Positions 46,782-56,290 of a DNA stretch of 64,000 bases are shown piece by piece. Where the stretch lies: contig DRGL01000064.1 in NCBI GenBank assembly GCA_011050085.1, forward strand, positions 54,725-118,724. Direction: 5' to 3'. The notes beneath the pieces are model-generated. The model was not told the DNA's origin and searched no databases. It saw only the letters and a program-made list of their open reading frames with translations. The stretch is from Pricia antarctica. Its GTDB lineage: Bacteria > Bacteroidota > Bacteroidia > Flavobacteriales > Flavobacteriaceae. Made by a program: the position numbers and the translations under genes. Numbering within the stretch: position 1 is the first letter of the stretch; the number at the start of each line of letters is the position of its first letter.

Positions 46782-47654
46782 TTAGGCTGAAACGTAGTAG
46801 ACGATCTCAGATCCGTGAGCGTATCCAGTACCACCACCGAAAAGGGTTTTAGCACGTACCATTCCGTCAAGATCGGTAACATCTTTGTCAACCGCTCTTA
46901 CTTCATTTTCCGGGTTGTTAACATCGGAAATAGTCCAAACGTTTGCAGATTGATAGATTATGATAGTATTATCTTCTAGGTATGGCATTTCTGTTACGTT
47001 GTAACGTGAAAATCTTGTACCTCTGTCGCTTGCATCTGCAAGAGCATTGATACCTTTCTCAATTTGGAAATTTTCGTATGCAAGTGCTACGTTTGAAGAA
47101 ACAACTACTTTCAAATCTGACTTCAATCGGATTTGTGAGGGTATCCCTGCGATAGCTGTTTTAAGTTCTGCGGTAACGTTCGCTTCTGTAACGGCATTCC
47201 CGGATGCAGTAGGCTTTATTACTGTTGAATCAGCTTCAAACAATGGTATTAGACCACCGAAATCCCCGCTAGTTGTATTGTCGCCAATCCAGATATCTTT
47301 GTCGAATTTTTCGGCTGCTTTAAGAACTTGCTGTTCCATGATAGCTTCCAAGATTTCGCCTTCTGTATTGTGCGCTGCAATGAAAGTTTCTTTACAAACC
47401 TCTCTTTGTTTCATTATCCTTTTGATAACGATACCTTTGTTATCAAGTGTGATAGTTCCCGCACTATTCCATCCACAAGCTGCATCAACAAAACCACCTT
47501 CATCAGTCAAAGAAGGGATATTGAATTTAGTTCTTACGTTAGGTGCAAAGGATACTAGACCTTGTTTGATAGTTCTAGCTTCATTTAGAGCTGCGGTTAC
47601 GATAACTCCGGGTTCGCCTTGGTAGGCTTGGTTATTTACATTTACTGTAGGCAT
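46782..47654 (-). CDS. Major capsid protein, HK97 fold
   Basis: The 290-residue protein shows the HK97-type order: a helix-rich spine (TEGEILEAIMEQQVLKAAEK), the A-domain and a C-terminal strand region with GTGYAHGSEIVYYVSA. Cys residues early on (AACGW; KQREVCKE) are conserved in related Bacteroidota phages. It directly follows the XkdF-type protease/scaffold gene, as in many phages, and precedes a terminator. Confidence 0.88.
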   Translation of the reverse strand: MPTVNVNNQAYQGEPGVIVTAALNEARTIKQGLVSFAPNVRTKFNIPSLTDEGGFVDAACGWNSAGTITLDNKGIVIKRIMKQREVCKETFIAAHNTEGEILEAIMEQQVLKAAEKFDKDIWIGDNTTSGDFGGLIPLFEADSTVIKPTASGNAVTEANVTAELKTAIAGIPSQIRLKSDLKVVVSSNVALAYENFQIEKGINALADASDRGTRFSRYNVTEMPYLEDNTIIIYQSANVWTISDVNNPENEVRAVDKDVTDLDGMVRAKTLFGGGTGYAHGSEIVYYVSA

Positions 47655-47705
47655 AATAATTTAGATTAAGTTATGGTCAGATTTGGGTTTAGACCTTAGT
47701 TGATA

Positions 47706-48821
47706 TTATTGTTTTTTAAATCGGATTGCTTCTGCAAGTGTCATTGGTTTATCACTTGAAAAATTAGCTTTTGCTGGGGTATGCTTCTTTGGCTTTGTTG
47801 CCGGGGTTTTGCTCAATTGAGTTTCCAACTCGGTAATCTTGGTATCCTTTTCGGATAAGCTAGTTTCAAAACCTTCTTTTGCAGTTGCAAATTCACTTCT
47901 CAAAACATCCAACATTTCTTTAAGTTCCTTCAATTCGGCATCTTCATCTGACATTTCAGTTTCTTCTGCTGGGGCTTCTTCTTTGGGCTTCAATTCGGTA
48001 ACGATACCTTCAACTGTAACTGCGAAAGAACCATCTTCTAATTTGTGTTCACCATCTTTAACAGCGACTTGATTGCCTTCTGCATCAGTAGTAAATAATG
48101 CTGTATCGACTGCGATAGATTCACCATCAAACTGTACTTCTGTACCGTCGTCAAGTTTAGCGGATGCCATTTTTACAGGCTCCGGGGTTACTTCTTTTCC
48201 TGAAAAAAGTGATTTCAATTCTGCAAATCCTTCTTTTATTTCTTGGGCTAATGTTTTATCTGCCATACTGGTTTTATTAAAATTTATTTTTTGTAATGTG
48301 AATAATCCATCTATTGAAAATCCTAGTACCTTACCCGTTTTTACGTATTCGTTCCAGACTTCCTCATTATCAATTTTCATCGATGTTACCCAACTGCCTT
48401 TGCTGGCCTTCAATCCGTATAAATTGGATTTATCGTTAGCTTCATCTTCGACTATCCAAGATTCTACGACCGAAACACCGTCGATTTTTTTAGAATGCTC
48501 AATAGTTGAATTGTTGTTAAACTGGGATTTTAGAAAATTGTGTGCTACGCTCTTTATATCGGATTTTTCCAGATATACATTGAACTCGTAACCATCTTGA
48601 TTTCTGTAAATAGGCTTGTGTGGAACTAAGGCAACGCCCATAATGATACGCTGCTCTTTGTCGATATCCGAAAACTCCATTTTGAAGGGTTCCGGCTTAT
48701 CATCTTTACCAAATGCAACAAACATCCCTTCCATTGCGGGATCTGCGACCAATGAAAGGCCGTAAACGCCTTTATCCTTTTTGGGGTCGTATGTAAGTCT
48801 GAAAAGGTCTAATTTGTTCAT
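47706..48821 (-). CDS. Prohead protease (XkdF type) fused to a scaffold domain
   Basis: Residues 1-178 match the XkdF-like serine protease fold: STIEHSKK with His109, GVSVVESWIVEDEANDKSN, and GSWVTSM with Ser143, then GFSIDGLF. The remainder (about 190-371) is acidic with a coiled coil (about 285-335) and a basic end, as in scaffold proteins. The fusion suggests one product that scaffolds the procapsid and is then digested. It is the first gene of the block behind late promoter copy C. Confidence 0.85.
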   Translation of the reverse strand: MNKLDLFRLTYDPKKDKGVYGLSLVADPAMEGMFVAFGKDDKPEPFKMEFSDIDKEQRIIMGVALVPHKPIYRNQDGYEFNVYLEKSDIKSVAHNFLKSQFNNNSTIEHSKKIDGVSVVESWIVEDEANDKSNLYGLKASKGSWVTSMKIDNEEVWNEYVKTGKVLGFSIDGLFTLQKINFNKTSMADKTLAQEIKEGFAELKSLFSGKEVTPEPVKMASAKLDDGTEVQFDGESIAVDTALFTTDAEGNQVAVKDGEHKLEDGSFAVTVEGIVTELKPKEEAPAEETEMSDEDAELKELKEMLDVLRSEFATAKEGFETSLSEKDTKITELETQLSKTPATKPKKHTPAKANFSSDKPMTLAEAIRFKKQ

Positions 48822-48830
48822 CTACTCCCT

Positions 48831-48858
48831 ATAAGAGAAAATGGCCGTTTTTGGAAAA
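48831..48858 (-). promoter_or_regulatory. Late promoter element, copy C
   Basis: On the minus strand TTTTCCAAA (48858-48850), 13 nt, TCTTAT (48836-48831), then AGGGAGTAG and the ATG of the protease gene. It lies in the 85-bp gap between the tape-measure stop and the protease start. Confidence 0.72.
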
Positions 48859-48906
48859 TGAGGGTTAACCGTCCGTAGGATGTGAACCTTTAAGCCTTTG
48901 GCTGGC

Positions 48907-50781
48907 TTATAAAGTGGCAGTATCTTTAATGTTTCTATCCATTTCCTGTTGTGAGGTCATTTCTTTACCGACTACGTAGGCTTTCATCGGTCTATCATTT
49001 TGCTGATTCAATGACTGAGCGACTTGATTCAAACCGCCCTGACCTACTAGATTGAAACTAGGGGCTTGTGGCTGGGCTGCACCTCCACCAGATCCACCAC
49101 TAGGGGCATCCCTTTGAAGTCCACCACCTCCACCGCCTAACGCTCCGATTGCCTTTGCTGCACTAGCAACACCGGATGCAATTGATAAACCTGCACTTAT
49201 TGAGTTTATAGCAGTAAACGGCATACCACCAGTAAGGGGCAACGCTGCGGCTGCTGTTGCATTTGCTACACCAGTAGCACTAATGATTTTTGCAACGGAT
49301 GCAACTTGCTCGGTAACTATCCCGGCTATTGCAATAGCCCTGTTTTCTTCACCTAACTGCTGTAAGAGTTGACCGAATTGAATTGCTACGTCACCAGCCG
49401 CTTGTGTAATATCATCTTTTGCCTGTTTTTCAGCTAGGGCATTTTCTACTCTTTGCTGGGCTTCTTCTTCTTCATTTTCGGTTCGTAGCTTATCGTAATA
49501 ATCTCTTACTTCTTGCATTTCCGACAAACTAGCATCTAGGGCTTCCAGTTCCGCAATTTTTCTTTCTTCTGCCAGATCAAGTTTAGCCTGTTCATCTTCT
49601 GCATCCAGATCTTCGATTTTCTGTTTGAACTCGTCACGGATTGTTTGGATATCTTCTAACCTTTTGCGCTCGATTTCCTTTTGCTTTTCGGCTATGGCTT
49701 CCAATCTTGCTATTTCCGCTTCATCTGCTGCGGCTTGCTCTTTGTTGAGTGTTGAAATTTGGGCTGTGAGTGCCTTCTTTAAATTTAAAGATTTGGTTTC
49801 AAGTTCAATTACCTTAGCCTTCAAAGTTTCTTCTTCCAATAAATCTTCTTTCGTTGATTTGGATAAGGCGTTTTCGGCTGTTTTGGCATCCGCTCTAAGT
49901 TTTGCGGCTTCAATCTCTTTTAAGGTTATGGCATCTTCTATCGCACTAGCTTCTTTTAGAAATTTAATACGTTCCTGGGTACTGTATTTGTCACGGTCTG
50001 CGGCTTTATTCCTGGCATCTGCAACGTCACGGTTTGCAATAGCACGTTGAACCAATAAATCTCGCTCCTTTTTATCGGCTGCGGCTCTTTGGGCTGCTAT
50101 CGCTGCGGCTATTTCACCATCCTTTTTGATTTCAGCACCAAATTCTTTTACCTTTTCTATGGCATTGCTTACGCTATCGGTAACTGATTCAACACCTAAA
50201 ACAACTTGACCGACTGCATTAGTTGCGGTTTTGGCAGCACCGGAAAAATCCCCTGAAAATACTTGCTCAATTGCTTTTCCTAGGCTGGGCAATAGGTTTA
50301 ATAATCCTTTGATTCTGGTAGTTACGTTATCCTTCAAAGCCTTTTTGAACTTCTCGAAATACTTACCGGGGTTCTCAAAGGCATCGATAACCATTTCACC
50401 GAAATCGCTGATTAGGTCGGTAACGTTTCCGACTACCGAACCTATTACGCCCATGATTTTAGCAAACTTGTTTTGCCCTTCTTCACTAGATTTAAAAGCA
50501 GTCACTACCGCCCCGATCGTTAGCACCAATAGACCTAAGCCAGATGCAGCAATTGCAGTACCAACACCTTTAAACCCGGTTCTTACACCGCCCAAAGAAC
50601 CTGTTAATCCTTTAAACTTACTGACCATGCCGCCCGTTAGGCTATCGATTTTACTAGATAGTTTCCCAAAAATACCAGCCGTTTTACTGGCTTCTTTGTT
50701 CACGCTATCGCTAAGCCCTTCGACGTTTTTCCGGGCTTTTTTGGTATCGACGTTGATATTTATGTTCTTTGTAGTAGCCAT
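48907..50781 (-). CDS. Tail tape measure protein
   Basis: The 624-residue protein has a hydrophobic segment near residues 75-97 (IAASGLGLLVLTIGAVV), a long Glu/Lys/Ala coiled coil (about 210-440), then an Ala/Gly-rich amphipathic region and a glycine-rich stretch (GGGGGLQRDAP). These are typical of tape measures, which set tail length and enter the periplasm on infection. At roughly 0.15 nm per residue the tail would be near 90 nm (family rule of thumb). It lies upstream of the capsid genes. Confidence 0.88.
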   Translation of the reverse strand: MATTKNININVDTKKARKNVEGLSDSVNKEASKTAGIFGKLSSKIDSLTGGMVSKFKGLTGSLGGVRTGFKGVGTAIAASGLGLLVLTIGAVVTAFKSSEEGQNKFAKIMGVIGSVVGNVTDLISDFGEMVIDAFENPGKYFEKFKKALKDNVTTRIKGLLNLLPSLGKAIEQVFSGDFSGAAKTATNAVGQVVLGVESVTDSVSNAIEKVKEFGAEIKKDGEIAAAIAAQRAAADKKERDLLVQRAIANRDVADARNKAADRDKYSTQERIKFLKEASAIEDAITLKEIEAAKLRADAKTAENALSKSTKEDLLEEETLKAKVIELETKSLNLKKALTAQISTLNKEQAAADEAEIARLEAIAEKQKEIERKRLEDIQTIRDEFKQKIEDLDAEDEQAKLDLAEERKIAELEALDASLSEMQEVRDYYDKLRTENEEEEAQQRVENALAEKQAKDDITQAAGDVAIQFGQLLQQLGEENRAIAIAGIVTEQVASVAKIISATGVANATAAAALPLTGGMPFTAINSISAGLSIASGVASAAKAIGALGGGGGGLQRDAPSGGSGGGAAQPQAPSFNLVGQGGLNQVAQSLNQQNDRPMKAYVVGKEMTSQQEMDRNIKDTATL

Positions 50782-50784
50782 ATT

Positions 50785-50973
50785 TTAATCTTTGGGCAAA
50801 TGCATGGTTTTCAGCTTTCTAATAAACTGGCTCCATACCTCTGAATAGGTTTCTGGTAGTTTGTTCTTTCCTTTGGCGATCTCAACGGTTTCGGATATTC
50901 CGTAATGCTTTGATTGCTGTAAAATGTTGATTATAAATCCTGTCATAGCTTTAGCAATTTTGGGTACTTGCAA
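50785..50973 (-). CDS. Small protein before the tape measure
   Basis: The 62-residue product (MQVPKIAKAMTGFIINILQQ, then a charged C-terminal half) overlaps the end of the 864-residue gene by 23 bp and ends 3 bp before the tape measure. The position suits a tail-assembly accessory, but no family is recognised. The ORF is tightly packed, which supports it being real. Confidence 0.5.
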   Translation of the reverse strand: MQVPKIAKAMTGFIINILQQSKHYGISETVEIAKGKNKLPETYSEVWSQFIRKLKTMHLPKD

Positions 50974-53545
50974 ATTTTTGTGCTGATTTGTTCCAGTATC
51001 GTACTACGTTCCCATCTGAATAATATTGGGATAGTGTCGGGATGGTTCCATCAAAATTTGAATACAGTTTGGTAGCTGTTTCAAAATTTTGCCCGGCTGG
51101 GATGTAGAAACCGTAACTTTTACCATCAGCGAAATTGCTGCATGCCTGACTAGCTTGTTTTGCATAGGATACATTAACTAAGGCTGTACCGCTCCCATTG
51201 CCGCATGGTACTGTTGAACGGAATATGCCGAATGCCAATCTTCTGGTAATTTCACCATCTGAATAGTATCCAGTAGACGCAAAAAATTGGGTCGTTTCGC
51301 TATTACTGGTAAATAGTTGCGTAGCTGTTTCAAAGGTTTCCCCCGTTTTGATATAGTAGGTTCTGGTATCATCGGCATCCCAATTATCACAAGATGTTTG
51401 CCCATCGCTGCCGTTCCTAGCCAGCGTTACGGCTTGATATTTCGGTTCTGGTGGTAGCAATACATCCAACTCATAGATATCATTGAGCAATTCGAGTTTA
51501 ACCTCGTTAGTTGTCAAATTGATTTCCATGTTGTTAATGATGAACCTAGTACCGTTTATCAGTAGCTTATCGTTGAGTTTGATTTTCGATAACAGGTAAT
51601 CCGGTAACTTTGCCGTGTAGTCAAAAACCCTTCTTTTTTCGTTGAAAATATCAGTTATGTAATCTTCATAATACAGTTTGTATAAGCTGTTTTCAATGAG
51701 TTGATTATCCCATTCATCCAGTTCCGCATTCCATACCGTCGAATAGGCTTTAGTGCTGTGATTGTTGACGTGTGAGGGCATAAAACAACTGGTTAGGCTG
51801 TATTGTGAATCCCTATCTGTGATTACTGACATAGGGGTACTAATTTGAGTTAGAACTCCATAGAATAAAAGCGGGTTCGTGTCCGTTGGTTCTAAGTTAT
51901 CATCTATTGCAGCCCCGTATTGTATATCCGTAATATTGCCCGTTGATATATCCGTTAGACGCTCGAAAATCATGTTTCCGAACTTGACCGAAATATCCAG
52001 ATCTTCACCATCCAAATTTTGAAAGTTCCTATCCTTTAGCTGGGTTTCAAGATTGCCGTATTGGTATCCATTTATCTTATTGAATTGGTCAATGAGTATG
52101 GTATCATCTTCTTCAAAGTTGAATTTCACGTTAGAAATTACCTTACCTCTCGAAACCTCGGATTTCGTTATGTCGATGTGTTTACTTATATCGTACATTG
52201 TTGCATCAGCGTACCAATTATCTAGGGTATCGATATAAAAGGATGAATCGTTTTCAGGAATAATGACTAGGTTGTACATAGAAACCAATCCAGAAAAAAA
52301 CTCCTTTACCTTCATTTCAGGTATTTCGTTCTTTATCTCGATTTTATCACTTGATCCCCGATCATCCGACATTACCACTTCTTCTTCAACTAACGCCCAA
52401 CTTGAACCGTTCCATCTTCTTTTACGTATCATCAATCTCAAAGAATACTCCATGTACTCCTTAGATTCCATAAAAAAAGAATACTCGATATCGAAAGTTC
52501 TGTTTTCAAAAAACCTTGTATAAAATTCGATGTAGTTGTATCCAGTCAGATTTTCACCTAATGCCGTAATTTGCCCTCCTACCTCTTTTTTCTGCGATAA
52601 TGTGTATTCTACATCGCTATAAAAATCCGTGGGCGTTACCGATATTTCACCAGATATAAATTCATCCCCTAATTGTGGGCTAAACGTGGTATGACTTTTC
52701 AAAGTGGTTTTATACCAATCATTGTCCAGATCGAAAAAGGTCATATTGGCGTGGTGGTACTGAAAATCAAGTTTGTACCTTTCCTTTTGCTCAATCATTT
52801 TACCCTTTTCATTGGATAGCCATAGATATAATCTGTCTAGTACATCGCTGCCTAAAAAATCCTGTGAAAAAGTAACATTGTATGTATCCTGAATCTTTGC
52901 TAAAACAGGTTTAACGGCAATAGCTGGCTTTAATTCAGTCCATAGTATACCGTGGCCTTCACCTGTTGAATGACCTGTATGAAGCGCAATATTTGCCCTT
53001 TGATCTCCGTAGGTGTGGTCGGTACTGGCACTATTGTAATACCATTGCTTTGCAGTTGATATTAACGGATATATGATATCCCGACTAGATAGCCCTAAAC
53101 GCATACCGCCTAAAACAGCCTTGAAATCATAATCGTGATCGTACTCCGAAAAGTCCAAATCTGAAAGGTTATCATCCCCAAACCGATCCGAAATATTAAC
53201 CAAATTCCCGAAAAAAGTAATTTTGTAATCTTTGGGTTTCCCGTTCTGTATCGTTACGCTTTCCAGTCTAATTTTTCCATCCTTAAAAGGCAACAAAGCA
53301 ATCTCGATTTTCGAATCCTTTTTAGTCCGTGCGTCAAAACCGCCCTGAATATTGGCGTTATAAAAGTGTTTGAAAATGGCGTTATTGGTCTGGCTGGCCG
53401 GTACGGTAAATGATTGACTGAAATCGGTAAAAACCTTGCTGATATCGTTGATGTTCTGTACACTAGATTCTATCACGATATTTTCATCATCGTATAGGTC
53501 TAATCTCTTACCCTCAATTTTTATATCTACTCTTTTGTTTCCCAT
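50951..53545 (-). CDS. Large tail protein with two C-terminal DUF5977-like repeats
   Basis: The 864-residue protein has a beta-rich N-terminal part (MGNKRVDIKIEGKRLDLYDD) as in distal-tail or baseplate-hub proteins. Two similar modules of about 65-75 residues form the C-terminus (about 705-790 and 795-864), each with Cys, an aromatic strand (TYYIKTGETFETATQLF; YGFYIPAGQNFETATKLY) and a YYSDG turn. They probably bind glycans or cap the tip. Its start overlaps the next gene by one base. Confidence 0.75.
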   Translation of the reverse strand: MGNKRVDIKIEGKRLDLYDDENIVIESSVQNINDISKVFTDFSQSFTVPASQTNNAIFKHFYNANIQGGFDARTKKDSKIEIALLPFKDGKIRLESVTIQNGKPKDYKITFFGNLVNISDRFGDDNLSDLDFSEYDHDYDFKAVLGGMRLGLSSRDIIYPLISTAKQWYYNSASTDHTYGDQRANIALHTGHSTGEGHGILWTELKPAIAVKPVLAKIQDTYNVTFSQDFLGSDVLDRLYLWLSNEKGKMIEQKERYKLDFQYHHANMTFFDLDNDWYKTTLKSHTTFSPQLGDEFISGEISVTPTDFYSDVEYTLSQKKEVGGQITALGENLTGYNYIEFYTRFFENRTFDIEYSFFMESKEYMEYSLRLMIRKRRWNGSSWALVEEEVVMSDDRGSSDKIEIKNEIPEMKVKEFFSGLVSMYNLVIIPENDSSFYIDTLDNWYADATMYDISKHIDITKSEVSRGKVISNVKFNFEEDDTILIDQFNKINGYQYGNLETQLKDRNFQNLDGEDLDISVKFGNMIFERLTDISTGNITDIQYGAAIDDNLEPTDTNPLLFYGVLTQISTPMSVITDRDSQYSLTSCFMPSHVNNHSTKAYSTVWNAELDEWDNQLIENSLYKLYYEDYITDIFNEKRRVFDYTAKLPDYLLSKIKLNDKLLINGTRFIINNMEINLTTNEVKLELLNDIYELDVLLPPEPKYQAVTLARNGSDGQTSCDNWDADDTRTYYIKTGETFETATQLFTSNSETTQFFASTGYYSDGEITRRLAFGIFRSTVPCGNGSGTALVNVSYAKQASQACSNFADGKSYGFYIPAGQNFETATKLYSNFDGTIPTLSQYYSDGNVVRYWNKSAQKFASTQNC

Positions 53546-54573
53546 TATAGATTGTTGATTAAGTCAAATCCGTACTGAAAATCTATCTCGTGATTTATCA
53601 ATTTATCCTGAATCCGTGTTTTGTATTGGTAGCTTGTCGTATCGATGTTTAAAGGGATATGGTTGCCGTTGTTAAGCAAAAAAACGTGCTGTGATAGTAA
53701 AAGCTGCCTAATGGTTTCGTTGTAAGGTTCTGGCACAAACCCGCTATTCAGCTTTATCTTTTCCCGCCCGTTCTTATTGAAATCTTGATAGGTATGTTTG
53801 TTGGGATTGTATGCCCCGTTTGCTACAACATTGTTTTTAAAAGTGCTTTTGCTGATATTGATGCTTTCGGTGGTAGCTTTAAAAAATGTCATTATTTCCC
53901 ATGCCCCGTATTTGTTCAAAAAGATTACATCCTTTGGTACGTACTTGCATTCTTCGACTACTTCCAGATTTATGATATTGCCCCCGAACGAAATCCGAAT
54001 CTTATCATCGAACTCGGATAGGTTCAAAACCATATTCTTAATTTTGCTGGGGATGCTATTGCTTTGGGTAACTGGGTAGGCTTGACCGTTTACGTAGATG
54101 TGTTGGTTTGTGCCATCGTTCAAAACTGGGATATTGAAAAACCCTAATTTGTTGACTATATAAAAATCGTTTGCCAGCAGAATCTTATTGGCTGGGATAG
54201 TAGGGTTAATGCCTTCCAGACTGTATCCGTAACCGTCTAAAACGATGTTTCTCGTTGAGTTGTAATCATCGTTAGAACCTATATAATCGACTTGATAATT
54301 TAGGGATAGAATGTTTCCGGGGTTGCTGTCATATAGCCCGGTATTGGCTTTGAAAATCGGGGTATACTCAAATTTATCCCGTACTAGATTGCTGATTTCA
54401 AAATCCAAATAGCTAACCGAAATATTAGCCCTGTTTTTAAGTACCTCGTAATCCGCCCCGGCCAAAGATGAATCTTCAATAGTTTCGTTAACTATTAGTT
54501 TCAAGTTTACGCCTGAAATAAAGCTAGTAGATAAGGGTGCGTTTATATAATAAGGCGATCTGGTCAATATCAT
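53545..54573 (-). CDS. Tail-associated protein, function unknown
   Basis: The 342-residue beta-rich product has alternating short strands and Asn/Asp turns with no recognised motif. It is locked in the tail block by a one-base overlap downstream and a 4-bp overlap upstream. A distal tail or baseplate role is likely from position. Confidence 0.55.
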   Translation of the reverse strand: MILTRSPYYINAPLSTSFISGVNLKLIVNETIEDSSLAGADYEVLKNRANISVSYLDFEISNLVRDKFEYTPIFKANTGLYDSNPGNILSLNYQVDYIGSNDDYNSTRNIVLDGYGYSLEGINPTIPANKILLANDFYIVNKLGFFNIPVLNDGTNQHIYVNGQAYPVTQSNSIPSKIKNMVLNLSEFDDKIRISFGGNIINLEVVEECKYVPKDVIFLNKYGAWEIMTFFKATTESINISKSTFKNNVVANGAYNPNKHTYQDFNKNGREKIKLNSGFVPEPYNETIRQLLLSQHVFLLNNGNHIPLNIDTTSYQYKTRIQDKLINHEIDFQYGFDLINNL

Positions 54574-55094
54574 TTTTTCGGTTTTACTGGTTTTTCTAGG
54601 GTGTTTTTGAAGAACTTTTCTACATCAAGTCCAAAGGCTTCGACTACTGTATTTGGTAGCTTCTTAAATTCCTTTTCAAAGGGTTTGGTAAAGAATAGGC
54701 TGGGCTTTATTCCGTAGAAAAAAATCTTTCTTGATATGAGAAACTGCAACGATTTCCGGGATATGAATTTTCCGTTTTTATCCCGTGGTGCAATTCCCCG
54801 CCTGACTATCCAACTATCTAATTTGTTAGGTGGTGGTCTGTTATCCCTGTAAGTAAATGGCGTATCATATTTCTTTATGAAACCTGAAACCCCTTTATCC
54901 TGAAATTGCCCGTAATCTTCCATTTCAAAATCAAGTCCGAACGAATTTTTTGATATGTTCAAATTGAAATCGATGGATTTATCAAGTTTGCAGCTTGTGT
55001 TCTTATCCAGATCATTAAGATTCTTTCTTGATTGCATCACTACTTCACGGGCGAACTTGTTAAGAGCGTTTTGTGTTTCTTTGGTAATTAGCAT
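54570..55094 (-). CDS. Minor tail or tail-completion protein
   Basis: The ATG at 55094 (MLITKETQNALNKFAREVVM) is preferred; it overlaps the previous gene by only 7 bp, whereas 55142 overlaps it by 55. That gives 174 residues, basic, with a pattern like phage HK97-gp10/tail-completion proteins (N-terminal helix, KLDKSIDFN, later FEMEDYGQFQDKGVSG). The assignment is tentative. Confidence 0.55.
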   Translation of the reverse strand: MLITKETQNALNKFAREVVMQSRKNLNDLDKNTSCKLDKSIDFNLNISKNSFGLDFEMEDYGQFQDKGVSGFIKKYDTPFTYRDNRPPPNKLDSWIVRRGIAPRDKNGKFISRKSLQFLISRKIFFYGIKPSLFFTKPFEKEFKKLPNTVVEAFGLDVEKFFKNTLEKPVKPKK

Positions 55095-55537
55095 ACTGCG
55101 ATTTCCGTATTTGGTATCTCGATTTGGAATGACATAGCCCATCCATCAAGTCCATTGTGATAATTTTCGTAGAACGGTTCGCACGTAGGATTTTCATTAA
55201 TCGAATAATCGTATTCCAGTTTTGCAATGCTTTTAAATAGCCTGTTGCAGATTGCCAGCATACTATTCGCATTGTCAATTTCATTATCGTTTCCGTTGAA
55301 TTTGTCAGTCCGGAGCGTGTTGACATTATCCCGTATATCCATTGCGAAAACCGAAATATTGAAAGTGATCGTTTGCATCCCGATAATTGCCGTACCTGTT
55401 TGGATGTGTGCAAGGGGATAGATATTTTTCTTGTCCAAATCAACGTCAGTAATGCTGCCTTGTGTAATGGTGTGTACCAATGGGTCGGCTTCCAGTTTCT
55501 CTTTGATTACCTGTAAAACCTCGTAATATGATCTCAT
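55088..55537 (-). CDS. Tail terminator-like protein
   Basis: The 149-residue alpha/beta protein (MRSYYEVLQVIKEKLEADPL; IITFNISVFAMDIRDN-type strand) resembles the small ring-forming tail terminator/connector proteins that lie near the tail chaperone. It starts 1 nt after the stop of the -1 frame of the upstream chaperone gene. The name is provisional. Confidence 0.55.
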   Translation of the reverse strand: MRSYYEVLQVIKEKLEADPLVHTITQGSITDVDLDKKNIYPLAHIQTGTAIIGMQTITFNISVFAMDIRDNVNTLRTDKFNGNDNEIDNANSMLAICNRLFKSIAKLEYDYSINENPTCEPFYENYHNGLDGWAMSFQIEIPNTEIAVC

Positions 55538-55538
55538 C

Positions 55539-55812
55539 TTATTTCTTTTGTTGCGCCTTCAAAATCTTATTTTCCGTTTCGTTCTTATCCTTCAAGTAGG
55601 TAAGTTGATATAAAGCGGCATGTACATTTTTGTTAGTGACTTCATCAAGTTTTGTAAAGTCATATCCAGCGAGTTCGTTAATTGAGTTGTGCCATTCCCA
55701 TCTACTTTGAAACTCTGCGGAAATTTGGCCTGAATCGTTTTGTCCGTTGCCAGTTGTTTCCCATAGTTTTGAGTGTCGTTGAGTAAATCGCTGGCGAGTT
55801 TCCAAAAAAAAA
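55539..55812 (-). other. Candidate programmed -1 frameshift and extended chaperone C-terminus
   Basis: T9 at 55812-55804 contains a slippery T-TTT-TTT in the right phase (codons Phe159-Phe160). A -1 slip would add 88 residues to the first 160, giving 248, ending at 55539. The new end (EFQSRWEWHNSINELAGYD, later NVHAALYQLTYLKDKN) looks like the C-terminal domain of tail chaperones. Its stop lies 1 nt from the next gene, while the frame-0 stop leaves a 54-nt gap in an otherwise packed operon. Confidence 0.6.
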
Positions 55813-56284
55813 CATTGCATGATATTGCGATATTTAAAGGCATATTTTTGAGCGGGAATAACCGGGCATCGTATGGCTCGATTAGGTATTGAGTACCCTT
55901 TTCATCTGTAATAGGTCTATAAAGAATCGACATATATTGCTCTAGTTGGTCTATGTCGGCCATCAAGTCGGATAGGTCGGTAAATTCGCCAATGCTCATT
56001 TTATCCATATCGGGAATGAAACCGTATCTAACCCCGTCTAACTCGAATGTTGTGATTAGGTCGGGCATTTCTTCCAGTACCTCTTTAATCTGTTGTGCCA
56101 GTTCATTGAATTGGTTTCTTTGGATGTGCCGTACAAATTCCGGGGCAACATCGCAAAAGATTTCAACGGCCTTTTGTGCTAGGTATAAATCATCTTCGCT
56201 TTCCTCTTTACAAAGCATAAAACGCATATATTGGTCTAAGGTCAGATCCGCTAAACTTGTGGGAATTGTTACTTTTTGCTCCAT
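55592..56284 (-). CDS. Tail assembly chaperone, frame-0 product
   Basis: The 230-residue protein has an N-terminal domain like phage tail chaperones (LADLTLDQYMRFMLC; ELDGVRYGFIPDMDKMSIGEF; MSILYRPITDEKGTQYLIEPY; VFFWKLASDLL). Tail chaperones coat the tape measure during tail assembly and are often made in two lengths by frameshifting. The frame contains a T9 run at codons 158-161. It is the first gene behind late promoter copy B. Confidence 0.75.
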   Translation of the reverse strand: MEQKVTIPTSLADLTLDQYMRFMLCKEESEDDLYLAQKAVEIFCDVAPEFVRHIQRNQFNELAQQIKEVLEEMPDLITTFELDGVRYGFIPDMDKMSIGEFTDLSDLMADIDQLEQYMSILYRPITDEKGTQYLIEPYDARLFPLKNMPLNIAISCNVFFWKLASDLLNDTQNYGKQLATDKTIQAKFPQSFKVDGNGTTQLTNSLDMTLQNLMKSLTKMYMPLYINLPT

Positions 56285-56290
56285 ACACCC

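Noticed and set aside
47047..47625. 192-codon ORF opposite the major capsid gene
   Set aside because: It is an antisense shadow of a strongly supported capsid gene with Ser/Ile-rich composition.
49625..50788. Long plus-strand ORFs over the tape-measure gene
   Set aside because: These are antisense shadows of coiled-coil coding sequence, with low-complexity Ser/Leu content.
55539..55820. 93-codon ORF as a separate gene starting MQCFF
   Set aside because: It lies inside the chaperone gene without its own start context; it is better explained as the -1 frameshift continuation.
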